Part shown: positions 1 to 8,818 of the stretch, piece after piece
Numbering within the stretch: the first letter of the stretch is position 1
How the letters are laid out: each line of letters starts with the position of its first letter
Source: JADJYF01 sp965278995
Lineage (GTDB): Bacteria > Pseudomonadota > Gammaproteobacteria > Ga0077536
Length of the DNA: 64,000 nt
NCBI GenBank assembly: GCA_965278995.1
Contig: OZ257136.1
Location: 2,666,001 to 2,730,000 of the forward strand
Direction of reading: 5' to 3'
Made by a program: the position numbers and the translations under genes
The notes under the pieces: model-generated
What the model saw: only the letters and a program-made list of their open reading frames with translations
Database searches by the model: none
What the model was told of the DNA's origin: nothing

Positions 1-206
1 TTCGACTGGCCCGCCTGCTGGCTGGCTATGTCGCCGATGGCCGCCGCGAGCAACCGCACGAGGAAGCACTGCGCGATCTGGCACTCGCCGATCCTGCTGC
101 CATTGGCATCGAAGACATCAGCGGTTTGCCCTGGATTGAAATCGATTTCCCTGCGGACCTGAACCGCGCCACCCAGGACATCCTGCCGGCCCTCGATGAG
201 CACTGA
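1..206 (+). CDS. Nucleotidyltransferase family protein, C-terminal fragment
   Basis: The 5' part lies outside the window; about 67 codons remain, ending at the TGA at 204-206. The tail contains GLPWIEIDFPADLNRA, which resembles the C-terminal end of cytidylyltransferase-type NTP transferases (LicC/phosphocholine cytidylyltransferase relatives); this is recognised by eye only. Its stop overlaps the start of the PEP mutase gene by 11 bases, so the two are probably co-translated. In this setting it could activate an alcohol or aminophosphonate as a CMP/CDP derivative, which is inference. The substrate cannot be told from the fragment. Confidence 0.6.
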   Translation, partial: RLARLLAGYVADGRREQPHEEALRDLALADPAAIGIEDISGLPWIEIDFPADLNRATQDILPALDEH

Positions 207-1848
207 ACACTTATCTCCAACCCTGTCGCGCACCACCCAGCTGCGTCGCCTGCTGGACTCGTCGGAACTCGAGTTCATCCTCGAGGCGCATAACGGCATC
301 AGCGCGCGCATTGTCGAGGAAGCCGGCTTCAAGGGTATCTGGGCCAGTGGACTCGCACTGTCGGCGCAGTTCGGCGTGCGCGATAACAACGAGGCGAGCT
401 GGACCCAGGTCGTGGACATGGTCGAGTTCATGGCCGATGTCACCCATATACCGATACTGCTCGATGGCGATACGGGCTACGGCAACTTCAATAATATGCG
501 CAGGTTGGTGCGCAAACTGGAACAGCGTGGCGTAGCCGGTGTCTGCATCGAAGACAAACTGTTCCCCAAAACCAACAGCTTCATCGACGGTGAGCGTCAG
601 GAGCTTGCCGACGTCGACGAATTCTGCGGCAAGATCGCGGCAGGCAAGGATTCTCAGACGGACGACGATTTCTGTATCGTGGCAAGGGTCGAAGCCTATA
701 TCGCCGGTTGGGATACAGCGGAGGCTTTGCGCCGCGCCGAGGCTTACCATCGCGCCGGTGCCGACGCAATCCTCATTCACAGCGCCTGGTCCAAACCCGA
801 TCAAATCCTCGATTTCGCGCAGGTCTGGGCCAATCGCGCGCCACTCGTGATCGTGCCGACCAAGTACTACAGCACGCCGACCGAGGTGTTCAAACGTGCT
901 GGCGTGAGTGTCGTCATCTGGGCCAATCATCTGATCCGAAGCGCAGTCGATGCGATGCAGGAAACTGCCCGACACATTCACAGCGCGCAGACCTTGATCG
1001 ATGTCGAGGATCAGGTTGCCAGTGTGAAAGAGATTTTCCGCCTGCAGGGCGCCGATGAGCTGGCGGCAGCCGAGCGGCGCTACTTTCTCGGCTCGCGCCG
1101 CGACCCTGTCGCCATCGTGCTGGCCGCAAGCCGCGGCGACGGCCTCGATACACTGACGGCCGCAAGGCCCAAAGTCATGTTGCCGGTCAACGGCAAACCG
1201 CTGCTCGCGCGCCTGGTCGAGCGCTGTAAGAAACAGCAGGTCGAACCCGTGGTGGTCGTCGCCGGCTACAAGGCCGATACCATCGATGTGTCAGGCATTG
1301 AAATAGTCGTCAACGAACGCTATGACGAGACTGGCGAACTTGCGTCGCTGATGTGTGCGAGGCACTTGTTCCGCGACGACATGGTTATCCTCTACGGCGA
1401 TCTGATTTTCCGCAGTTACATACTGCGTGGGCTCATCGAATCTGATCGCGATCTCACGGTCGTCGTCGATTCGCAGCCGGCAGCGCGGGTGGCGTCAGGC
1501 GCACCGGACTATGCCTACTGTTCGACCGCGGACGATCGCTCGCTGTGGGGTCAGGACGTATTGCTCGAATCCATCGCGCATGAATCAATGCGCGGTACGC
1601 GCAGCGCCGATGGCCGCTGGATAGGCATGCTGCGAACACGCGCTCGCGGCCAGTTGTGGTTGACCGAGAGCCTTGATGCTCTGGCTGAACGAAACGATTT
1701 TTCTCAGCTCAGCATGCACGATCTGTTGAATCATATTGTTGCGCAGGGGCATCCGATCCGGGTCATCTATGTGCATGGACACTGGCTCGACGTCAATTCG
1801 CTGACCGACCTCGAAGACGCCGGCGAGTTCACCGCAGGCCAGCGCTGA
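196..1848 (+). CDS. aepX: Phosphoenolpyruvate mutase fused to a nucleotidyltransferase domain
   Basis: This enzyme isomerises phosphoenolpyruvate to phosphonopyruvate, the C-P bond-forming entry step to nearly all phosphonates. The N-terminal half (about residues 10-295) is a PEP mutase/isocitrate lyase-type barrel. It carries DGDTGYGN at 90-97 and the mutase signature EDKLFPKTNS at 119-128 (pattern EDKxxxxxNS), which separates mutases from related lyases. From about residue 304 a second domain begins (AIVLAASRGDGL, then RPKVMLPVNGKPLL near 323-336), typical of sugar/choline-phosphate nucleotidyltransferases. At 550 residues it is about twice the size of a stand-alone mutase, so it is a true fusion. 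The added domain probably forms a CMP-phosphonate such as CMP-2-aminoethylphosphonate (inference). It overlaps the upstream gene and is followed by aepY after 11 bases. Confidence 0.93.
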   Translation: MSTEHLSPTLSRTTQLRRLLDSSELEFILEAHNGISARIVEEAGFKGIWASGLALSAQFGVRDNNEASWTQVVDMVEFMADVTHIPILLDGDTGYGNFNNMRRLVRKLEQRGVAGVCIEDKLFPKTNSFIDGERQELADVDEFCGKIAAGKDSQTDDDFCIVARVEAYIAGWDTAEALRRAEAYHRAGADAILIHSAWSKPDQILDFAQVWANRAPLVIVPTKYYSTPTEVFKRAGVSVVIWANHLIRSAVDAMQETARHIHSAQTLIDVEDQVASVKEIFRLQGADELAAAERRYFLGSRRDPVAIVLAASRGDGLDTLTAARPKVMLPVNGKPLLARLVERCKKQQVEPVVVVAGYKADTIDVSGIEIVVNERYDETGELASLMCARHLFRDDMVILYGDLIFRSYILRGLIESDRDLTVVVDSQPAARVASGAPDYAYCSTADDRSLWGQDVLLESIAHESMRGTRSADGRWIGMLRTRARGQLWLTESLDALAERNDFSQLSMHDLLNHIVAQGHPIRVIYVHGHWLDVNSLTDLEDAGEFTAGQR

Positions 1849-1859
1849 GAGTCGCCCCC

Positions 1860-3011
1860 ATGATGCACGCCCGCGATTTCGTCGACAGCGCACGCGAACG
1901 CGGATACAGCTGGTACGCCGGTGTACCGTGCTCCTATCTCACCCCATTCATCAACTTCGTGATCGGCGATCGCCGACTGAATTATGTCTCCGCCGCCAAC
2001 GAGGGCGATGCTGTGGCAATTGCCGCCGGCGCCTGGATTGGCGGTCAGCGCAGCATAGCGATGATGCAGAATTCCGGCCTCGGGAATGCGGTCAGCCCGC
2101 TGACATCGCTGACACACACGTTCGAAATTCCGCTGCTCGTTATCTGCACGCATCGAGGCCAGCCGGGCGTCAGCGACGAACCGCAGCACGCCTTGATGGG
2201 CACCATCACTGAGCAGTTGTTCGAGACGATGCGCATTCCGCACGAAGTGTTTCCGCAACGCGCCGACGACGTCGCGCCAGTGCTCGACCGAATAGCAATG
2301 CATCACGCCGCCGAAAAGCGGCCGTATGCCCTGATCATGCAGAAAGGCACCTGCGAGGCTTATCCATTGGTCGCTAGTGACGCGGTGCCCCGTGCAGGCT
2401 CAGTCACCGTCGCGGGCAGTGGGCACATTCGCCCGCCATCAGCGCGATTGAGCCGTGAAGCCGTATTGCGCGATGTCGTTGAAGCCACCTCTGACGCGTC
2501 TACTGTGGTTATCGCGACGACCGGCTTCAGCGGGCGCGAGCTTTATGCAATCGCCGATCGACCGCAGCACCTGTACATGGTTGGCTCGATGGGCTGCTGC
2601 AGTTCGCTTGGGCTCGGGCTCGCCCTGGCTCGCCCCGATCTCCGGGTAGTTGTCGTCGATGGCGATGGCGCGGCTTTGATGCGCATGGGCAACCTGGCGA
2701 CCATCGGTGCTTATGCGCCGCCGAACCTCGTCCATCTTATGCTTGATAACGAAGCACACGACTCAACGGGCGCCCAGGCAACCGTGACGGCGGCGACGGA
2801 CTTTGCCGGTATTGCCGCAGCCTGCGGCTACCGCACCGTGCTGCGTGGCGATCACGTGGATGATATCCAGCGATTGTTCGCAGCGGGCGCGGGCTTGAGC
2901 CTGCTTCACTTGAAGATCAAAACGGGTGCACTCGAGCCACTACCACGGCCAACGATAGCGCCACCCGCCGTCCTGCAGCGCCTGATGCGCCATATCGATA
3001 CCGCTGCATGA
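1860..3011 (+). CDS. aepY: Phosphonopyruvate decarboxylase
   Basis: This thiamine diphosphate enzyme decarboxylates phosphonopyruvate to phosphonoacetaldehyde, which makes the unfavourable mutase step irreversible. The 383 residues are usual for the family. The N-terminal pyrimidine-binding half has the likely cofactor-activating Glu in AANEGDAVAIAAG (E48). The C-terminal half has the ThDP/metal motif starting at GDG near residue 266 and ending in LDN about 28 residues later. Two in-frame ATG codons open the gene (1860 and 1863); either could be used. The last four bases overlap aepZ (ATGA), a translational-coupling arrangement. Its position between mutase and transaminase fixes the assignment against other ThDP decarboxylases such as sulfopyruvate decarboxylase. 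Confidence 0.93.
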   Translation: MMHARDFVDSARERGYSWYAGVPCSYLTPFINFVIGDRRLNYVSAANEGDAVAIAAGAWIGGQRSIAMMQNSGLGNAVSPLTSLTHTFEIPLLVICTHRGQPGVSDEPQHALMGTITEQLFETMRIPHEVFPQRADDVAPVLDRIAMHHAAEKRPYALIMQKGTCEAYPLVASDAVPRAGSVTVAGSGHIRPPSARLSREAVLRDVVEATSDASTVVIATTGFSGRELYAIADRPQHLYMVGSMGCCSSLGLGLALARPDLRVVVVDGDGAALMRMGNLATIGAYAPPNLVHLMLDNEAHDSTGAQATVTAATDFAGIAAACGYRTVLRGDHVDDIQRLFAAGAGLSLLHLKIKTGALEPLPRPTIAPPAVLQRLMRHIDTAA

Positions 3012-4093
3012 AAACCATCCTGCTCAACCCCGGTCCGGTGACACTCAGCCAGCGCGTGCGCCAGGCGCTGCTCGGCCCGGACCTATGCCATCGCGAGCGC
3101 GAGTTTGCCGAATTGCAGGATGGCTTGCGACGCAAACTGCTGGCCGTCTACGACCTCGATCCGCAGCACTGGGCGTCTATCCTGCTGACCGGATCAGGAA
3201 CGGCGGCAGTTGAAGCAATGTTGGTCAGTCTGGTGCCTGTCGACGGGCGCCTGCTGGTGATCGAGAATGGTGTCTACGGCGAACGCATGAGCCGAATTGC
3301 AAACGCTTACGGTATTCCATCGACCGCACTGCGCGCGCCTTGGGGCGCGGCCCCGGATTTTGCGTCCATCGAGCGCGCACTCCTCGACCATCATCTCACT
3401 CACGTTGCCGTCGTCCATCACGAAACGACGACCGGACGACTGAACGACCTCGCTCGTCTCGCTGCGCTGTGCTCTGTCCGTGGCGTACGCCTGCTCGTCG
3501 ACGGCGTCAGCAGTTTCGGCGCCGAGGCCATCGATTTCGAGCGCTGGAATATCGATGCCTGTGCGGCGACGGCGAACAAATGCCTGCATGGCGTGCCGGG
3601 AACGGCATTCGTGATTGCGCGACGCGAAGCTGTCGCCGCCGGACCCGCAACATCACGCGCGGTCTATCTCGATCTGCGTGAATACCTGCTGCGCCAGGAT
3701 GGCCGCGGCACACCGTTCACGCAGTCGGTACAGACCTTCTATGCCCTCGATGCCGCACTCGATGAATTCCATGAAGCCGGCGGAAGAGTCGCGCGCGAAA
3801 AGCTGTTTCAACAACGCATGACAAGCGTACGTGCCACCCTGCTCAAACTCGGCGTCACGCCACTATTGCCGGAAGCCGATACATCATGCGTCCTGCACGC
3901 ATTCGAACTCCCGCCGGGACACCGCTACGACGACCTCCATCGCGAGCTGAAAGCGCGCGGGTTCATCATCTACGCCGGTCAGGGCGCACTGTCCGAACGC
4001 GTCTTTCGCATTTCCGTCATGGGTGAGATAGAGACCGACGATCTGGCACGATTGCTAGCCGCGTTCGAAGCCGTACTGAATAACGGTCCCTGA
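3008..4093 (+). CDS. aepZ: 2-aminoethylphosphonate--pyruvate transaminase
   Basis: This is a class V PLP aminotransferase; in the biosynthetic direction it converts phosphonoacetaldehyde to 2-aminoethylphosphonate. It starts with the family-typical ILLNPGPVTLS. The cofactor Asp is D165 in RLLVDGVSSFG and the Schiff-base Lys is K191 in TANKCLHGVPG. At 361 residues it matches PhnW/AepZ length. Degradative PhnW has the same fold, so direction is judged from the neighbouring mutase and decarboxylase and the absence of a phosphonatase gene nearby. The stop codon lies inside the left outer arm of the inverted repeat at 4084-4260, which probably ends the transcript. Confidence 0.92.
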   Translation: MKTILLNPGPVTLSQRVRQALLGPDLCHREREFAELQDGLRRKLLAVYDLDPQHWASILLTGSGTAAVEAMLVSLVPVDGRLLVIENGVYGERMSRIANAYGIPSTALRAPWGAAPDFASIERALLDHHLTHVAVVHHETTTGRLNDLARLAALCSVRGVRLLVDGVSSFGAEAIDFERWNIDACAATANKCLHGVPGTAFVIARREAVAAGPATSRAVYLDLREYLLRQDGRGTPFTQSVQTFYALDAALDEFHEAGGRVAREKLFQQRMTSVRATLLKLGVTPLLPEADTSCVLHAFELPPGHRYDDLHRELKARGFIIYAGQGALSERVFRISVMGEIETDDLARLLAAFEAVLNNGP

Positions 4094-4260
4094 TTCCTCG
4101 TCGCTTGGTGGCGATAGTCGGCCGCGGAGCGGGAGACGCGCGTCGGGACACGCGACAAGTACATCCATGTAAGCTCGGGAAAATACATCCCTGTATTTTC
4201 ACGGTCCCGACGCGCGTCTCCCGCTCCGCGGCCTGGGCCGTGCAGGGGAATCAGGAACCG
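4084..4260. repeat. Nested inverted-repeat element filling a convergent gap
   Basis: Four sets of dyads lie inside one another. Outer arms at 4084-4097 and 4247-4260 match at 13 of 14 positions. A perfect 29-base inverted repeat occupies 4121-4149 and 4204-4232. The 54-base interior holds TACATCCATGTA at 4160-4171 and AAAATACA/TGTATTTT at 4180-4187 and 4192-4199 with a 4-base loop. The element begins over the aepZ stop and ends five bases before the dxs stop, so it occupies the whole gap between convergent genes. Bidirectional terminator, REP-like element or MITE are all possible. No second copy was noticed in this window. Confidence 0.85.
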
Positions 4261-4264
4261 TTAT

Positions 4265-6160
4265 TCACGCCCGTCGAGCCGCCGGCAAGCTGTTCGCCAG
4301 TTTCGCCAACCGCTCGCGAATGAATGCCTCGAACGCCGGCGCTGTCAGTCCCGCATCGGCCAACATTTCTTCGCGAGAACCATGCTGGATGAGTCGGTCG
4401 GGCAGACCATAGTTGGCAATCGCGCAAGCCAGGCCGGCCTCATTCAGACACTCGTTGACAGCGCTGCCGGCGCCCCCGGCGATGACATTTTCTTCAATGG
4501 TCACCAGCAGCGAATGCGTTGCAGCGAGTTCGAGTATGAGCGCGCGGTCGAGTGGTTTGATGAAACGCATATTGACGACGGTGGCGTCGAGTCGCTCGGC
4601 GACTTCAAGCGCTGGTGCGAGCATCACGCCAAAAGCGAGGATTGCTATCCGCTTGCCGTGGCGCCGGACGTCTCCTTTACCGAGCGGCAGCGCGTGCATT
4701 TCGTCGTCGATGGCAACACCAGGCCCGGTGCCGCGTGGATAGCGGACAGCGGACGGGCCGTCCAGCATGAAGCCGGTATAGAGCATCTGTCGGCATTCGT
4801 TTTCGTCGGCAGGCGCCATGACAGTCATGTTCGGCAGACAGCGCAGGAACGAGATGTCGTAGCTGCCGTTGTGTGTCGGACCATCCGCGCCAACCAGTCC
4901 AGCCCGATCGAGCGCGAACAGAACTGGCAGATTCTGGTTGGCGACATCGTGAATCACCTGATCATAGCCACGCTGCAGGAACGTTGAATAGATGGCAACT
5001 ACCGGCTTAAGACCATCGCAGGCCATGCCGGCGGCGACATTCACGCTGTGTTGCTCGGCAATGGCCACATCGAAATAGCGCTCGGGATACTCTCGTTCAT
5101 AGCGCACCAGTCCGGAACCTTCGCGCATCGCCGGCGTGATCGCGACCAATCGGCGGTCACGTGCGGCCATGTCGCAGACCCAGTTGCCGAACACATCGCT
5201 GTAGTTGACCGCGCCCTTCTTCGACGATGGCAGGATGCCGGTATCGGGATCGAACGGCGTCACGCCATGATACTTCACCGGGTCGGCCTCGGCCGGCGCA
5301 TACCCTTTGCCTTTCTTGGTGATGACGTGAAGCAGTTGCGGGCCATGTAGCTGTTGCACGTTACGCAACGTGTGCACCAGAGCGGGCAGATCGTGACCGT
5401 CAATCGGACCGATGTAGTTGAAGCCGAATTCCTCGAACAGAGTGCCTGGTACGATCAACCCTTTGACGTGTTCCTCCGCGCGGCGCGCGAGCTCCCAGAC
5501 CGGAGGCATCTGCGCCAGCACTTTCTTGCTGCCTTCACGAACTGTCGTATAAAGCTTGCCGGAAAGGATCTGGGCGAAACGGTTCGATAGCGCTCCGACG
5601 TTCGGCGAGATGGACATGTTGTTGTCATTCAGGATGACGAGGAGATCCGTACCCAGGTCGCCGGCATGATTGAGTGCCTCGAACGCTACGCCGGCAGTCA
5701 TGGCACCGTCGCCGATGACCGCGACCGCCCGCCGCCGCGTGCCCATCAGCTTGGCCGCGATCGCCATGCCGAGTGCTGCACTGATCGAAGTGCTCGAATG
5801 GCCGACACTGAAGGTATCGAACGGACTTTCCTCGCGTTTCGGAAACGGCGCGAGTCCGCCCGCTTTGCGGATAGTCTGCAGTCGCCCCTTGCGACCAGTC
5901 AGTATCTTGTGCGGATAGGCCTGATGGCCGACGTCCCATACGATGCGATCGTCGGGCGTGTTGTACAGGTAATGCAACGCAACCGTCAGCTCGACTGAGC
6001 CAAGACCGGCGGCGAAGTGGCCACCGCTCCTGCTGACGGAATCGAGCAGGAAAGCACGTACTTCGGCGGCGACCTGCTCGAGTTTCGATTCCGGCAATGC
6101 CCTCAGATCCGCAGGTGTGTCGATGGCGTCAAGCAGCGGATACTTGGAACTCTGTGTCAT
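4265..6160 (-). CDS. dxs: 1-deoxy-D-xylulose-5-phosphate synthase
   Basis: This enzyme condenses pyruvate and glyceraldehyde 3-phosphate to DXP, the first step of the non-mevalonate isoprenoid pathway, and also feeds thiamine and pyridoxal synthesis. The start used is the Met of MTQSSKYPLL, giving 631 residues; an open frame continues 12 codons further upstream but shows no family similarity. Seen motifs: GHFAAGLG near 47-54, DVGHQAYPHK around 76-85, the ThDP motif from GDGAMTAG at 140, ending in NDNN near 168-171, and the transketolase C-terminal domains. The usual neighbours xseB and ispA are absent. Instead it faces away from hopanoid genes beginning at hpnH, which fits a demand for triterpenoid precursor. 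ispG lies further on in the same window. Confidence 0.96.
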   Translation of the reverse strand: MTQSSKYPLLDAIDTPADLRALPESKLEQVAAEVRAFLLDSVSRSGGHFAAGLGSVELTVALHYLYNTPDDRIVWDVGHQAYPHKILTGRKGRLQTIRKAGGLAPFPKREESPFDTFSVGHSSTSISAALGMAIAAKLMGTRRRAVAVIGDGAMTAGVAFEALNHAGDLGTDLLVILNDNNMSISPNVGALSNRFAQILSGKLYTTVREGSKKVLAQMPPVWELARRAEEHVKGLIVPGTLFEEFGFNYIGPIDGHDLPALVHTLRNVQQLHGPQLLHVITKKGKGYAPAEADPVKYHGVTPFDPDTGILPSSKKGAVNYSDVFGNWVCDMAARDRRLVAITPAMREGSGLVRYEREYPERYFDVAIAEQHSVNVAAGMACDGLKPVVAIYSTFLQRGYDQVIHDVANQNLPVLFALDRAGLVGADGPTHNGSYDISFLRCLPNMTVMAPADENECRQMLYTGFMLDGPSAVRYPRGTGPGVAIDDEMHALPLGKGDVRRHGKRIAILAFGVMLAPALEVAERLDATVVNMRFIKPLDRALILELAATHSLLVTIEENVIAGGAGSAVNECLNEAGLACAIANYGLPDRLIQHGSREEMLADAGLTAPAFEAFIRERLAKLANSLPAARRA

Positions 6161-6434
6161 GGGCAATCGATACTCAGGGCGACCCGGCAGGGCCACGAAT
6201 TATGGATAGCGGTGCGTTGCCTTGCAAGACACTATGCGTACTCGAAACGCGCCGCTGCAGAGACTCAAGACAGACCCCTGCAAGGCCGCTAGGCTGAGCT
6301 TGATACAGGCTGATTTCGGAGCATCGGGGCTGTACTTTCATACGCCATTACAGTAAGGTTACGCGCCATTGTGGTATGAACCGCAATTAATTGAAAGACA
6401 ACGAGAAAAGCCTCTCATTTTTTAGGGTTAAAGA
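6161..6434. other. Divergent intergenic region between dxs and hpnH
   Basis: 274 bases that must hold the promoters of dxs (minus) and hpnH (plus). An AT-richer stretch near 6385-6430, including a short AATTAATT palindrome, precedes hpnH. AGGGTTAAAG at 6423-6432 is a poor Shine-Dalgarno match. I could not find a convincing -35/-10 pair with normal spacing. No gene is seen. Confidence 0.5.
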
Positions 6435-7565
6435 ATGGCCGTACCGCTTCTTCAACAGTATCGCGTCGGGCGCTACATCCTTGGCCAGAAGTTGAAGCGC
6501 AACAAGCGCTATCCGCTCGTACTCATGCTTGAACCGTTGTTCCGCTGCAACCTCGCCTGTGCCGGTTGCGGCAAGATCGACTACCCCGACGATATTCTCG
6601 ACAAGCGCCTGAGCTTCGAAGACTGCATGCATGCGATCGACGAATGCGGCGCTCCAGTCGTCTCCATCGCCGGTGGCGAGCCGCTCATCCACAAAGACAT
6701 CGTGCGCATCGCCGAAGGCTACGTCGCACGCAAGAAGTTTGTCTATCTGTGCACGAATGCGCTGCTGCTCGACAAGAAAATGGACGAGTTCACGCCGAGC
6801 CCGTACCTGACTTTCTCGATCCATCTCGATGGCAGTCGCGAGCGACACGACGCCTCGGTGTGCCGCGAAGGCGTTTACGATAAATGTATTGAAGTGATCA
6901 AGAAAGCGCTGGCACGCGGATTCCGCGTGACGGCGAATTGCACGCTGTTCCAGGGCGAGACCGCTGAAGAAGTCGCGCGATTCATGGACGACATGATGGC
7001 GCTCGGACTCGAAGCCGTGACGATGTCGCCGGGCTACAATTACGAGCGCGCGCCGCGTCAGGATGTCTTCCTTGGCCGCCAACGCAGCAAACAGTTGTTC
7101 CGCGACATCTTCAGCCTCGGCAAAGGGCGCAAATGGCGCTTCAACCAGTCGTCGATGTATCTCGATTTCCTGGCCGGCAATCAGACTTACGAATGCACGC
7201 CATGGGGCGCTGTCACGCGCAACGTATTCGGCTGGCAGAAACCTTGCTATCTGCTGGTGGGAGAAGGCTACGCGGCGACGTACGAAGCGCTCATCAACGA
7301 GACCGAGTGGGACAAATACGGCACCGGTCGCAACCCGAAATGCGCGAACTGCCTGATGCACTGCGGCTACGAGATGACGGCTGTCGACGACACCTTCGCG
7401 CACCCGTTGAAAGCAGCGAGGGTCGCTCTGTTCGGGCCGCGCCTCGACGGCCCGATGGCGCCCGAAGTACCGTTCAACTACGACGACGAGCCGGCCAGCA
7501 AGCCGCGCCTGGTCGCGCAGAGTGAGGGCGCCGCCAGCTGCAGCAAGACGCAGCGCGTCGCCTGA
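6435..7565 (+). CDS. hpnH: Adenosyl-hopene transferase HpnH (radical SAM)
   Basis: HpnH joins the 5'-deoxyadenosyl group to diploptene, giving adenosylhopane, the first committed step to C35 bacteriohopanepolyols. The 376-residue protein begins with the family's MAVPLLQQYRVGRYI. It has the radical-SAM cluster motif CNLACAGC with Cys at 38, 42 and 45, followed by VVSIAGGEPLIH, the SAM-contacting GGEP segment. Additional cysteines toward the C-terminus (CANCLMHCGYE) fit a SPASM-like tail. The gene is first of a likely hpnH-hpnB-hpnM-mlaA run. The squalene-hopene cyclase and hpnC/D/E genes are not in the window and must lie elsewhere. Confidence 0.94.
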   Translation: MAVPLLQQYRVGRYILGQKLKRNKRYPLVLMLEPLFRCNLACAGCGKIDYPDDILDKRLSFEDCMHAIDECGAPVVSIAGGEPLIHKDIVRIAEGYVARKKFVYLCTNALLLDKKMDEFTPSPYLTFSIHLDGSRERHDASVCREGVYDKCIEVIKKALARGFRVTANCTLFQGETAEEVARFMDDMMALGLEAVTMSPGYNYERAPRQDVFLGRQRSKQLFRDIFSLGKGRKWRFNQSSMYLDFLAGNQTYECTPWGAVTRNVFGWQKPCYLLVGEGYAATYEALINETEWDKYGTGRNPKCANCLMHCGYEMTAVDDTFAHPLKAARVALFGPRLDGPMAPEVPFNYDDEPASKPRLVAQSEGAASCSKTQRVA

Positions 7566-7614
7566 CACTGCTGCGCGCACCTGCGGCCATCTCTGACCGC
7601 TGTGCGCGGTACCG

Positions 7615-8742
7615 ATGACCGTGTTGGTAACGCTGTCATTCCTGGCTGCGCTGATGTGGGTTGCCCTGCTGCTGCTGCCGTGGCGGCCCTGGTCGACCCG
7701 CGAACACATCGAGCCCGACCTTGCCGCCCAAGCCCGTCTGGACGATGTCTCAGTTCTGATCCCGGCGCGCGATGAAGCGTCATGTATCAGCGTTACGCTG
7801 CGTGCGCTGGATCGACAGGGTACGCTCGCACGCATCACGCTGATCGACGATCAGAGCAGCGACGGCACCGCCAGCATCGCGCGTGAGCTGGAACTGCCCT
7901 CACTGCACATACTTGCCGGCACTTCGCCGCCGCCCGGCTGGAGCGGCAAACTGTGGGCACTCGAGCAAGGTCTGCAGCAGGTCGAATCGACCTATGTGCT
8001 ACTGCTCGACGCCGACATCGAGCTCGCGCCGGGCATCCTCCGAACGCTGAAGACACGGTTGCTGCGGCATGACCTGACCCTCGTCTCGGTGATGGCGGAA
8101 CTACCCCTGCGGACGTTGTGGGATCGACTGTTGCTGCCGCCCTTCATTTTTTTCTTCAAACTTATCTACCCGTTCGCTGTCTCGAACAGTACCGCAAAGT
8201 TGGTCGCGGCTGCGGCCGGTGGCTGCATCCTGCTTGACACGGCGGCGTTGCGCGGCGTTGGCGGATTCGCCGGGCTGCACGATGCGATCATTGACGATTG
8301 CACGCTGGCTCGTCGCATCAAGGCGCGCGGCGGACGTACCTGGATCGGTCTCAGTCACGCGGTCCGCGCAGTCCGGCCCTATGACGGTCTGCAAGGCATC
8401 TGGAATATGGTCGCCCGGACAGCATTCACTCAGCTGCGCTACTCGATTCCTTTGCTGCTGTTGTGCACGGTGCTGTTGCTGCTCGGTTTCGTACAGCCCA
8501 TGGTCGGACTGCTGTCTGGCAACGGCTTCGCCGCCGTTGCCAGCGTGGTTGCGCTGCAAGCGCTGTTTGCAACGTATCTGCCGACTGTCCGCTACTACCG
8601 TCTGCCCGACTGGTGGGTGGCGACGTTGCCGTTTGCGGCCTGCCTGTTCCTGGCCATGACCTGGACATCGGCACGGCGCTATTGGTCGGGTGAGCGCAGC
8701 CGCTGGAAAGCGCGCAGCTACGCGCGGCTCGAGTCCGATTGA
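7615..8742 (+). CDS. hpnB: Hopanoid-associated glycosyltransferase HpnB
   Basis: A family 2-type membrane glycosyltransferase found in hopanoid loci; its acceptor has not been firmly defined, so the role is by family and context. An N-terminal membrane helix (about 3-22) is followed by the GT2 domain with LIPARDEA near 48-55, DDQSSDGT at 78-85 and the metal-binding DAD at 132-134. Hydrophobic helices follow from about residue 275 to 350 (SIPLLLLCTVLLLLG and later segments). The length of 375 is usual for HpnB. It follows hpnH after 49 bases. Its TGA stop lies within a strong hairpin (8728-8775). Confidence 0.88.
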   Translation: MTVLVTLSFLAALMWVALLLLPWRPWSTREHIEPDLAAQARLDDVSVLIPARDEASCISVTLRALDRQGTLARITLIDDQSSDGTASIARELELPSLHILAGTSPPPGWSGKLWALEQGLQQVESTYVLLLDADIELAPGILRTLKTRLLRHDLTLVSVMAELPLRTLWDRLLLPPFIFFFKLIYPFAVSNSTAKLVAAAAGGCILLDTAALRGVGGFAGLHDAIIDDCTLARRIKARGGRTWIGLSHAVRAVRPYDGLQGIWNMVARTAFTQLRYSIPLLLLCTVLLLLGFVQPMVGLLSGNGFAAVASVVALQALFATYLPTVRYYRLPDWWVATLPFAACLFLAMTWTSARRYWSGERSRWKARSYARLESD

Positions 8743-8775
8743 GAGAGCGACCTGGTCGCTGACATCGGACTCGAG
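8728..8775 (+). terminator. Long two-part hairpin over the hpnB stop codon
   Basis: Perfect 12-base arms CTCGAGTCCGAT (8728-8739) and ATCGGACTCGAG (8764-8775) enclose a second perfect stem AGCGAC/GTCGCT (8744-8749 and 8753-8758) with loop CTG. The TGA of hpnB (8740-8742) sits in the bulge between the two stems. No T-run follows, so it may work as an mRNA stability or processing structure that separates hpnB from hpnM expression, not as a simple intrinsic terminator. Confidence 0.6.
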
Positions 8776-8818
8776 TTGGAACGTTACCGGGATGAATGCA
8801 CACGAGGAGTTATCCACC

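Noticed and set aside
6387..7838. Long minus-strand open frame (about 480 codons) opposite hpnH
   Set aside because: It mirrors hpnH, which has full family motifs; the antisense protein is compositionally odd and shows no domain. Long antisense frames are common in GC-rich DNA.
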